From: Galaxea fascicularis
Lineage: Eukaryota > Cnidaria > Anthozoa > Scleractinia > Euphylliidae
Assembly: GCA_948470475.1 (NCBI GenBank)
Contig: OX419344.1
Location: forward strand, 23,995,725 to 24,059,724
DNA: 64,000 nt
Reading direction: 5' to 3'
Part shown: positions 1 through 9,800 of the stretch, in pieces
Layout: each line of letters begins with the position of its first letter
Position numbering within the stretch: position 1 is the first letter of the stretch
Made by a program: the position numbers and the translations under genes
Notes under the pieces: generated by a model
What the model saw: only the letters and a program-made list of their open reading frames with translations
Told to the model about the DNA's origin: nothing
The model's database searches: none

Positions 1-234
1 ACCCGGCAAAATTTCGTGTACCACTCCACCAGCGATAGGCTCGATTTCCAGCCATTTTGGTAGTGCGGGTTGCCATCCCCCTCCCAAGCCTACACCACCG
101 ATGCTGCACCACAGTTTCTTTAAAATCTGACTCTCTTTATACTTTTCAAGAATGAACTTGAGTCGATATTGAGAAGAGTTTGTTGTTATCCTCTGTAAGG
201 TATAGAGTGTAATGCTGTTTTATGTTTTGTCTAG
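1..234. other. Intronic sequence upstream of the first visible UPF3 exon
   Basis: No coding exon is visible here. The sequence runs into a polypyrimidine tract and a CTAG acceptor at 231-234. A short stretch near 106-125 (CACCACAGTTTCTTT) recurs near 27152-27166, so part of this region is probably a dispersed repeat. Confidence 0.5.
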
Positions 235-593
235 GCTGCTCCACCTTCTAAAGAAAAGTTCGACTCAAAACCGCCGCCAAAAGGAAAGGAAGAAAAGGTT
301 AACAGGATCTGTTCGTTCATGTGCCATTGCTGTTTTCTATAAATCTGCAGTTAGGTTTACGTCTAACTGACTTGAAGTTAAGTACTAACACTAACATTTT
401 GCATTTGAAAAGGGAAACATGCAACTGATTCAACTTGAATGGTTTGGGCGAGTTCTTTCCAACCAACCATAATATCAAATGAACAATGATCCTCGCAGTT
501 GTGAATGCAATTTATGCGATTGCATAAGAAGCCTGAAAAAAATTCAGAACTTCAACGGGGTTTGAACCCGTGACCTCGCGATTCCGGTGTGAT

Positions 594-630
<37 letters not shown>

Positions 631-2642
631 AAGCAGGTCAATTGTGGGTTCATATGTTCCCGTGAAAGGGATGAAAGCGAATGATGTATATGAAATAAAT
701 CAGCAGTTCATATATGATTTATTTCATAAGCATCATTCACAACCATAATATGCGAATCAAGTAGCAAATGATTAGTTTCCAGATCTAATTAAAAACTGTT
801 ATTTTTTGCCAATACCTCTATCCATTCTTGCACATCACACCTGTCCTTAGGGGCGACCTGATTCCGGAAGAGGATACGGAAGGCGAGCTGACAATCGACG
901 ATCTGACGACCGCCGTCCGGAAGACAGGCGAGCCAGTAATCAAAGAGACCGAAGGGATAGCACCGAAAGTTCCGGAAATGATCGCGGACGAGATGAACGC
1001 TACCGAAAAGAAAGTGGAAGTGATAGCGGTCGAAGAGACCGAAGACCCGACAGTCGACGGGATTCGCGACCCGAAAGCAAGCCGAAGGATAGGGAACCTA
1101 TGTCGAAGGCTTCCAATTCTGACAAGGGCGGAAAGTCAAGAAAAGAACTGGAAAGGGAAGTGGGAAGTTCCACAATGAAGGAAAAAGAAAAGAAGGATAC
1201 AGAAAGCTCGGCCGTCGCTAATGAAAGCAAACCTCCAGCAGAGGAAGCGAGGGGTCCGCCTAAAGAGGAGAAAAAACGTAGCGAGGCGGAACGGCGAGTA
1301 CGTAACAAGGTAAGTCGGGAAAGACCAGGCTTTGTGTCTGTTGTTTGATCACATGCTATCTTGAAGACAGTGGGAATGTATATCGAGTAGACTTATTGCC
1401 AACTCGACTTATATGAGCGGACTTTGAGGAAAGCTATATTAAGCCCTGCAGTCTAACAATGGCGAAAAATGCAGTGATAATCGTACGAGGGCAACAAAGA
1501 CACGCCCGAGAGGCGTATACACCATAATTTGATCACACAAAGTGACTAGATGTGTTTTGAAAATAACGAGCGAAGGAAAGTATACCATGTGCGTCCTGTG
1601 TCGTAATCTCATATTTTCAGGACCAAGAGACTTTCACTGTTGATTTTGAAATGAACCTTTTAGGTACCTTGAACTGTTTGTATCTAGATCCAAGGTCGAT
1701 GTTTTCAAGCTTACACTGTATTATATTTCAGTATACTCAATTTAGTTGACATTGGTTCATATTTTGTATCAGGATCGCCCCGACAGAGCAATTTACCAGC
1801 CAAGATCGGCTGGTCGGGGAAGCCCAAGATCAGACGCCCCAAAAACAGCAGAGGCTACAGCAGGTTAAAGTTCGTTTCTTTATTTCGTGGCAAGGTAGAA
1901 AGTAAGGTTCTAAACCCAGCTTTGTGTTCTACTGATTCGTCTGTTTTGTGATTCTGACACGGGATTCACGTAACGTGCGCAATCGCATTATCGTTGTCCA
2001 CTATTGCAGTAAACCCGGAAGTTGACGGAAACGTTTGATTACACTGAATTGAGGATTCGGTGTTCTTCGGTCTCCGGACTCCGATTCCAATTCTTTTGAT
2101 CGCGGAAACTAGCTCTAACTCTTCCTGGATTGTACTTGTCTGTAACGGTTTGATGTCAGTCGAAAGAATCAGAGCAAACGTTCCGTATGCTGCGCTTTTT
2201 TACAACCCATCTGGAAAACCGCCAGAACTCTGAGTTTACCGCAACAAGGCTTTGGTTTTTCACATCGTGTTTCAAAATGATGTGACCTCGATACTCTTCA
2301 TTCAGAGCTTTTCCTCAAAGTTTGTAAATGCTTTTGTAAATGTTATTTCAACGTTTTTGCTTCTTGCTTGTAGAAAAAGATAAAAGCAAGGAATCGAGGA
2401 CAAAAGAAAAAAGCCGTGAATCTGAACGTGATACAAGGAAAAATCGTGATCGGGATCGTGACCGATACCGTGACGATCGAAGAGAGCGGGACAGAGATCG
2501 AAGAAGTGACCGTGACAGAGACCGTGAAAGGCCGCGAGACAAGACCCGTGACCGTGAACCAGTGAGTAAGAGGGTGCGTGACACAGGGTCTTTAAAAGAA
2601 GAACGGGATGATAAGGGTAAAGGTGACTCAGAAAGCAAGTGA
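235..2642 (+). CDS. UPF3B: UPF3 (regulator of nonsense transcripts 3), C-terminal exons only
   Basis: UPF3 links exon-junction complexes to UPF2/UPF1 in nonsense-mediated mRNA decay. Four exons are visible: 235-297, 851-1309, 1773-1863 and 2374-2642 (stop TGA 2640-2642). All have AG/GT borders and the phases agree (0, 0, 1). The 851-1309 exon starts with an Arg/Asp/Ser-rich stretch and ends with a Lys/Glu-rich helix-like stretch and RRVRNK. The next exon continues DRPDRAIYQPRSAGRG. This matches the RIRNKDRPAMQLYQP EJC-binding motif I know from human UPF3B. The N-terminal RNP-like UPF2-binding domain lies outside the window. The last exon adds about 90 residues of alternating Arg/Asp/Glu, longer than the human tail as I recall it. 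In the second exon the longest ATG-started reading frame (from 828) is a different frame. The phase-compatible frame, starting GRPDSGRGYGRR, is the real one. Confidence 0.85.
548..619 (-). repeat. tRNA-like element (tRNA pseudogene or SINE head) in a UPF3 intron
   Basis: Read on the minus strand, a cloverleaf is recognisable. The acceptor arm GGCTTCA pairs with TGAAGTT, allowing G-T pairs. The A box reads TAGCTCAGTTGGTTAGAGC and the B box GGGTTCAAACCCC. The loop CCGGAAT would give anticodon GGA (Ser-like). The anticodon stem TCACA/CGCGA has two C-A mismatches, as CpG decay would produce, so a functional tRNA is unlikely. It lies between UPF3 exons 235-297 and 851-1309. Confidence 0.6.
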
Positions 2643-2844
2643 TTAACAAGAACTCAGAGAAAGAAAGGACATTTACAAGGAAGTGAACAAGTTCTTCCCT
2701 CCAAAGAAAAAAATAACTTTATTTCCTTGCAGTGTAAATGCATGGATCATGTACATATTAAGTAAAAAAGAATTTAACTATTGGTTTCATTAAGTAAGAT
2801 TTTCTTTTGAAAGGTGCTAAAGTTTTTTGTCTTATCATTACTGT

Positions 2845-2850
2845 AATAAA
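2845..2850 (+). terminator. Polyadenylation signal AATAAA for UPF3
   Basis: An AATAAA hexamer lies about 200 bp after the UPF3 stop codon, in a T-rich setting typical of a 3' UTR end. Confidence 0.55.
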
Positions 2851-3212
2851 GTCACGTTAACTACAGGCCTTTTTCATTTATTTCTGCCTACCTCTCTCGT
2901 TGTCTTTTATGAATTCTTGTGCTTCCATTTTTTATGTGATTCCAATTTTCTCTTGAGTGAACTCTTGATGTGTTCAATGGTATATAAGACTGTCAAATTT
3001 CCTTATCCAAACCCAATATATAGAACTGACATAAGGTGGGAAAGCACCGTCACCCTTGTGAGTGTGGTCCTGAGAAGGACTATTTTTGGTGACATTGACT
3101 GACATTAATTGGAGAACTGAAGTCATCATCAGAGTCAATGGTTAGCAACTGACCTCTACCTAAACAAGGATCAGGATTTCCATAAACCACAAGAATTCCA
3201 CTGTTTCCCTTG

Positions 3213-3393
3213 TATAGAGCGTTTTCACCCACGTGACCAGCGGCAAAATTGGTTTAATGAAACAAAAGAAAGTATTTGTATACAAATAGAGTTCAATTCC
3301 CAGTGGGTTAGTTTGGTACACCAATATGGCCGCCGTTCCTTTGTTTTGGAACACCAACATGGCCGCCGTGACGTAATGTGAAAACGATCTATA
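3213..3393. mobile_element. MITE, copy 1 (family shared with 5951-6127)
   Basis: The ends are inverted repeats (TATAGAGCGTTTTCAC and GTGAAAACGATCTATA). Inside are two near-repeats of ACACCAATATGGCCGCCGT type. The whole element is closely similar, base by base, to 5951-6127. Confidence 0.75.
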
Positions 3394-4204
3394 CAGTTTT
3401 AGCCAAGTGGCAAAAAATACGTGATTGGACATGGAAACTGCTCCTCTCCCCTGTCTGTTGAGTTATTGCATGGAAGACAAGCTTTGCCCACACATGGGTG
3501 TATATTAATTTTATATGTCCACTACCCTGTGAAAAAACAAGGCCAGCTTAACATATGGGGTGTCATAAGCCTTCTCAATAAATATTCTATTGTCACCATT
3601 GATGTTGGTCTGATGAAGTCATTGTTGAATGGACTCTTGTTCTTAAAGTGAGCTGGCATTAATTCACACAGTCATCAACATTAACTTTGTCCCAAAGCAA
3701 ATCATATGAAACCATAATTGCCGATGCATATGATACCCTCGCGATTGAAGAGTCTGCCAGACCCAAGAACGCAGAGTAGAGTTTGTCTTCCTGTAAATAA
3801 GTCATCATGGCACACAGCACATGCATATTCATTAATGACATCAAACCGACATTTGTCGTATGTTCTGCTATATGCTTAGATCTAGCCTCTACCATGAAGA
3901 AAAACCACACCAGTAAACTTGGAGGCATCGCTAGACAGGTTCTTTTGTGAATAGACATGAACGGAAATATCAGCAATTGTTGTGTCCTTTATATACAGGG
4001 AGGGTTCTTCTGGAACTGTTCTGGGATGCCCCAAAAGATTTATGGATGTAACGAATGTCATTTATCAAATCTCCAATTCCAAGCAGTGATGCAGTATATG
4101 CCTAGAATGAGATTAGCTAGAGGGCACTGGCTTTTTATCAATCACACAGCAATGTTTCAACCCCTTAAGTCCCAATTTATCAATGCACATATTCTCTACA
4201 CAGT

Positions 4205-4315
4205 TAGCCTGCAAGCTGGCTCTCATAGGTGCCAGGGATACAAAAAATGAGCCGGGAAGCACCGGACCCCTCGTACCCGCATCACCTTTGCAATTGAGAG
4301 CCTGCGCACAGGCTA
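4205..4315. mobile_element. Short inverted-repeat transposon with 9-bp target duplication
   Basis: The element begins TAGCCTGCAAGC and ends GCGCACAGGCTA. The flanks are CTACACAGT (4196-4204) and CTACATAGT (4316-4324), a 9-bp target-site duplication with one mismatch. A 9-bp duplication is typical of Mutator-like elements; the superfamily is an inference. Confidence 0.7.
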
Positions 4316-5020
4316 CTACATAGTCTGCACATTGTTACCCATACAGTGATACATAGTTGGGAGATTTTGCTCTGTCAAGACATTTTTAGTGATCATTTGT
4401 TTCTTTCCCACAACCTGTCTGTCTTAGTGAGGAGAGAGAATGAAAGCAGAATGTGGATGCTTTGATTGAATTAAATGGTTTCAACCTGAGGACTGATTGT
4501 CACAGGTTATAAGGATAAGTGTAGACAGTGTTTGTAGGGAAAAGAGTGGTCACGTTAGAATTTGAGGATGATTCTAACCCTTGTTTTCAATGCTTCAACC
4601 TTGGCTATTAGGAATGTATTTAGAAACCAAAGGGATAACCTTCAACAAAATGTAGGCCAGGGTAATGAATTAATTCCTTTAAATGTGTCAAGAGGTAACC
4701 AATCTGAGAACCCATGCATGTGAGTGTCAGAACACCATGCACCATGCATGCATCCCACTCCCAGTCCTACAGCTCGTAAAACCCCACTTAACATCTTACA
4801 GATTATTGATTAACTGTATTGCATTGTCTAACGCACTCCCTCAAAAATCTGGAACTAGCTATCTCAAATGAAATATAAAGAACATGATAAAACAAGCTTA
4901 TTTCAAATGCTAAGATCCTCACACCATTACAAGTCCAAACATTCGAAGGCTGTGGTCGGACCAGATCGGATCGGATCGGACTGGCAAAACCCGGACCGGA
5001 TTAAAGAAAGTCGGATCATG

Positions 5021-5470
5021 GTAATGATAATGATAATGATAATGATAATGATAATGAGGGATTTATATAGTGCTTTAATTATCCCAAGGCTCAAAGCGCT
5101 TTACAACACTTTATGGGGGACTTTGCAAGACTGCGTTTAAGGCGCAAATTGCAGTCACGCAGTTAACAATCTTATAAGAATGAATACACAGAGGATGCAC
5201 AGGTGCCCCCAGAACAGAAAAAGTTATAGACCATCATACCGGGGACTACGTCCTTACTCTTTCCGAACAGTGTGTGGGTTCTTTAACGTCCCACACCAGT
5301 ACTGTGAGACGGGACCTTCTGCAAATGGTTAGACTAGAAAGTCTAACCATTTGCAAGGGGAAGTGGTCATGGCCATTGTTGCTCACCCAAGCAAAACAGC
5401 CCCGGCATCGCTTCAGTGTGGGACTGAAGGGTTGGCGCCATCAACACTTGTCCCCTCAACCATTTAATGA
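5021..5470. repeat. Dispersed retroelement-like repeat with (ATAATG)n tract
   Basis: An (AATGAT)n tract (about 5021-5056) leads into TTTATATAGTGC..CAAAGCGCTTTACA, a phrase common in invertebrate SINE/LINE 3' ends. The part at 5221-5360 is clearly related, in opposite orientation, to 34700-34870 (GTGGGTTCTTTAACGTCCCAC and GCAAATGGTTAGACT phrases), and more weakly related to 20060-20290. In this copy GCAAATGGTTAGACT is followed after 4 bp by its exact reverse complement, making a 15-bp-stem hairpin. Confidence 0.6.
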
Positions 5471-5842
5471 CAAATCAACCAACGGTTACAGTAAATCAAA
5501 CACCATTAAACTCTTGATACGCTATGTAACAGAGGAGAAAAACCATGTGGTGGGTGGGTGGGGTAAAAACAATTGAAAAATCACCTTTCACCGTTACTGG
5601 AAGATGTGAGGAAAAACTGTTTGTTCAAGCACTTAACTAAGTGGTAAACAAGGTAAACGTGATCGGCCCACAAGAGAGGCTTATATTATTGGTCAATGCG
5701 TAGCGTGCACTTGCTAATAATTAACAATTATTGGACGAGGTTGAGCAAAATATCGTGATTTGTCTGTGGCGAGCAGATCTATTATTTGCCGAAGCCGAAG
5801 GCTGAGGCAAATAATTGATCTGCGAGACACTGGCAAATCACG

Positions 5843-5876
<34 letters not shown>

Positions 5877-5950
5877 ATCATTCGATCACCAAGTTTGTTT
5901 TGATACTTTTTTTTGGGAAGCGGAAAGCGTGCGCTGCTGGCAGAAATCAA

Positions 5951-6127
5951 TAGATCGTTTTCACTCACGTGACTAGCGGCCATATTGGTTTGATGAAACA
6001 AAAGAAAGCATTTGCTTAAAAATAGAGTTCAATTCCCAAAGGGTCAGCCTGGTACACCAATATGGCCGCCGTTCCTTTGTTTAGGTACACCAATATGGCC
6101 GCCGTGACGTCATGTGAAAACGATCTA
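5951..6127. mobile_element. MITE, copy 2, carrying a CRE-like TGACGTCA
   Basis: The inverted ends are TAGATCGTTTTCAC and GTGAAAACGATCTA. The element is nearly the same as 3213-3393. Unlike copy 1, which reads TGACGTAA, this copy has a perfect TGACGTCA palindrome at 6105-6112. It sits about 700 bp upstream of the first AADAC-like start codon. Confidence 0.75.
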
Positions 6128-6130
6128 TAG

Positions 6131-6298
6131 GCCATTTCCGAGTTTATCTCTGCCTCCTCTTCGAAGCGAGTCTAAGTGCGAAGTTTTTGTGATGGTAATT
6201 AGTTCTACTTTACATACGAATGAAATCTAATTTTCATAACAAAAACTTCGCACTTAGACTCGCTTTGAAGAGGAGACAGACATGAACTCGGAAATGGC
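6131..6298. mobile_element. Foldback (long inverted repeat) element
   Basis: Left arm GCCATTTCCGAGTT.. (from 6131) is mirrored by the right arm ending ..AACTCGGAAATGGC (6298). The arms continue through CGAAGCGAGTCTAAGTGCGA with only a few mismatches, about 60 bp each, around a short AT-rich spacer. It abuts the MITE at 5951-6127. Confidence 0.7.
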
Positions 6299-6803
6299 TT
6301 CCTTCTCAGTTAAATAATTTATTCTAGCGTGGTTGCAATTGCGCATGAGCAGAATATTATTTGATATAATTGGCTGCCAAAAATAGTTGCGTCAATTAAC
6401 GATAGAAAGTACCAGGAAAAACGCTCGTAGGCGTAGGAACAATACTTGAAAGGATCAAAAGCGGGAAGGTCAATTGAGCTAAACATCAAACAAAGTCAAA
6501 TAACACTTCAGAATTATTATCGTCAAGAAGCAACGCTTGGTCCGCCATGATGGTAGGAGAGAGAACGTGAGAGAATGAGGACGACTCCTTTACCCAATCA
6601 ATCAGTTTGATCGGCAAGAACGTCATGGTAAGCCAAATATGTAAATCCATATTCCTCTATTGTCCTGATCTATTGTCCTGTAAATGTACTTTATTGTCTT
6701 CTTTTATATGTGCTCTAAATGTGGGCTAGCATGAAGTTTTTGCCGTTTGATCGGTGGTTAGTCCCACTGGTCTCTAACCGGTCGGTCTAAAGAACCCCCA
6801 GAG

Positions 6804-9800
6804 ATGGAAATAGTACATTTATGTGTTATTTTCAGTACGATTGTCGCCATCCTTGCAGGGGTGTACTACAAGCAGCTTATTCCAGATGGACTCCCAGATG
6901 ATCAGTATTTTAGTGTTCGACTGTACGGCGTTGGCTCGGACATATTTCATTTCATGGTAAAGTTGTTTAAAGTGTCCAAATGACAGCTGGACTGTCAGGC
7001 CCGTTTCAAACGTCGTGCTACTGCCGTGCTTAGCTGGCTCGACTGTAGCATGACACCAGCACGACTTGGTTTCAGACGTCAAATTTAATTCAGTCGAATC
7101 AAAAGCTGTTGCTGTAAGCTTGCGTCAAACGATAACAAACTGGTTTTGCTGACTTTTAAAATGTAATATAATTTATGAATATAGTTCCACACGGCAGTTT
7201 TTTCACGGCAGTAGCAGAGGTTGCCGAACGTGAAACGGGCCTCAAACTTCGGATCCGGCTTCAGAGCAAAATGGGATTCTGGAATACCCGGGGCGCTTTC
7301 CATTTACACGGAAAACCCGGAAATTCTGGTTGGAAAATTAAATGGTACATACCATTCCATTTGGAACGTTTCAGAAATAATGGACCATCGGCTTAATCAA
7401 TGCACTTTTTCTGTTCTTTCTTAGCTTCCCAACTGATACTAGTACATTTTGTGGTTTATCCATTTTGTATTTGAACAAGCTGCAGCATTGAATATTTAAA
7501 CCCCGGGGGGGGGGGGTACTCCCTTATAAGAAGCTACGGGGATGTGCCGCTGGATGGGGTCGCATTTTCACGACTGGAGTGACTATAATGGGGTTACATT
7601 TTTGGTAGAGTTACTAGAATGGGGTCGCGCATTTTCGGGATTTCTGGGATAAGAAAATTCTGGCAAGCAGGGATTTAAAAGTAGGAAGATTCGCGGTTAA
7701 AAAATGGTTCGTGCTGTTGTTTTGTTGGTTTGCATTGACTTTGCATTGACTTCCTTTCGTGAATCACAACTTAAACATTAACGACTTGCACAACAATGCA
7801 GAACCCCTGGGTCCAGAACAAAGTCCAACAAATCATCCATACTACAGTATTTATTTTCCGGCTACTCTGCGTTGTTATCGTCCATCGAAGTTAACACAAC
7901 TTGGATCTTCTTTTGGATTAGAAAGCGTTTGTTCTCTTTCGCCTGCGACTTAATAGCTTTCAACGTGACAGTTGTACAGGTACCGATAAAACGGTCTTGC
8001 CAATATTTTTATGGGGAGTATGAATCTTCTGATTTGTAGGTTCTAAATAATGTTTTTATCCATGTAAGAAACCATTATGACGTTCCCGTTAAAGAAGAAT
8101 GTTTGCATTCCAACTATTTATGACGGTACGTTTGTAAATACTAACCGTTAGCAAGTATACCAGAATGTTTGTACTGTAGGTGAAAAGTAAAGTGTTCTAC
8201 ATTCAATTTAACAAACGTGTCAATTCATTTTAGGATGACCTACTTAAGGTAGAGGCATAAACAGAAAGTGACTAAGCTGGGATCGCGAAAATTACATTTT
8301 CCCAAAAGTGACTAAGATGGGGTCTATAATTGGCCACAGAATAGACTATAATGGGGTAGGGGTTCTGAGAGGCCAGCGGCACATACCCAGCAAAAATTGA
8401 CCCAAGTACCCCCCCCAGGATTTAAACCTAAAATTTCCACCTGGATGGAACCTGTAAATGGATAGCACCCCCAGCTACATTTGTATCAGGTTTGAAGATC
8501 ACAACCGGCTGCTTAGAACTGATCGGATAAGTTCCTCAATTTTTCTTAATTAGTCAAGGAAATATCGGACTGCTAGTCATTTAGTGTTTTCACAACCTTG
8601 ACCAGCTGCTGGTCATTTGGACACTTAAGTTGTTACCGTTATTTGCTGAATTGGTCAGTGGCTGTGTCTAAAAGTAGGACTGGGATTCGGAGATGGGGAC
8701 ACAGGGACTTGGGGATGTGAGTTGTGCTGGACGTGATATCAGTGATGTAAAAAGACATGCCGATGTAGTTAGAAATAAAATTGAAAAAAAAATTTGATTT
8801 ACACTGTGAACTGATATGACTGCCTGCTGTTAAAGATTTTCTTAATGGCCTTATGGCCGGAAGTCATATATTTTTTTTTGACAAATTAAAGAAAATCAAA
8901 GAATTCATCCAATCCTAACTGTCATATTCACACTACGATGGGTTAAGGTCATTCAGTGCCTCGGGGGACCTTTATACCTACAGTTTATGCATGGGGTGTA
9001 GAATACGAAGCCACAACTGCCAGTCAAGGGTGTCAAAATTAAACACTGAATGATTTGTTGTTACACATTAAAGGAAAGCAAAGAATTCAGCCCATTCAAG
9101 ACTTTTATTTCAAATTAAAACCTTGGTTTATGCAGGAAGTGTCACAGCTAGGATTATGTAAGTTCAACTAAATGAAACAAGTCAGAATAACAGTCATTTG
9201 TTGTTCTAAAAACCTTGACCAGCCAATGGTAAATGTCATAACACGTCGCTTTGCATTTTGTACCCAGTGTAACTATAGTTTGAGTTTAAGTTCAGAAACT
9301 ATGTAGGTCAGTCTGGTCTCTTAGCACATTTTCATGAAAATATCATAATCTGGATCAAATTAGTCTTGGATTTCCCCAAAATTATTAAGGTTGCCTGAAT
9401 CATGCTTAAATTTAAAAAACTAAATTACCTCCGGCCATTTAGTGTTCTGAAAATCTTTAACTGCTGCCAGTCATATCAGTTCTCAGCGTAAATGGAAGTT
9501 TTTTCTAAATTTTTATTTTTAACTGCATTGGCATGCTTTTTTATGTCACTAATATCACATCCCCGCTGCCGGCGCAAGTCACGTCCCCACGTCCCCAAAC
9601 ACATGTCCCTGCGTCCCCATCCCACTTCTAGACACAGCCTTGGTGAGTATAAAATTCAGATCACTTAGATCACTTTTCCTGCACTCTGCGGTCATTTAAG
9701 GGTCACACATTTTACTCATGTTACAATGATTAATTTCCATGTAGTAAAAGACTGAAAGTATGAACTAGTTAAATTATTGTAACACAACTAATCTCAAATA

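Larger units (their letters stand above)
2851..6803. other. Intergenic region between UPF3 and the first AADAC-like gene
   Basis: I find no convincing exon here. The stretch holds two copies of one short inverted-repeat element (3213-3393, 5951-6127), a 9-bp-TSD element (4205-4315), a SINE/LINE-tail-like repeat with an (ATAATG)n tract (5021-5470) and a foldback element (6131-6298). The open frames are short and lie within these repeats or in T-rich sequence. Confidence 0.6.

Noticed and set aside
548..619. Functional tRNA-Ser gene
   Set aside because: The anticodon stem has mismatches and the copy lies in an intron with SINE-like flanks. It is more likely a tRNA-derived repeat or pseudogene.
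828..1178. 116-codon open frame starting MHITPVLRGD on the plus strand
   Set aside because: It is in the wrong phase for the UPF3 exon 851-1309. The frame that joins both neighbouring exons and leads into the conserved RRVRNK|DRP motif is a different one.
2302..2649. 115-codon His/Leu-rich minus-strand frame
   Set aside because: It is the antisense shadow of the Arg/Asp-repeat exon of UPF3.
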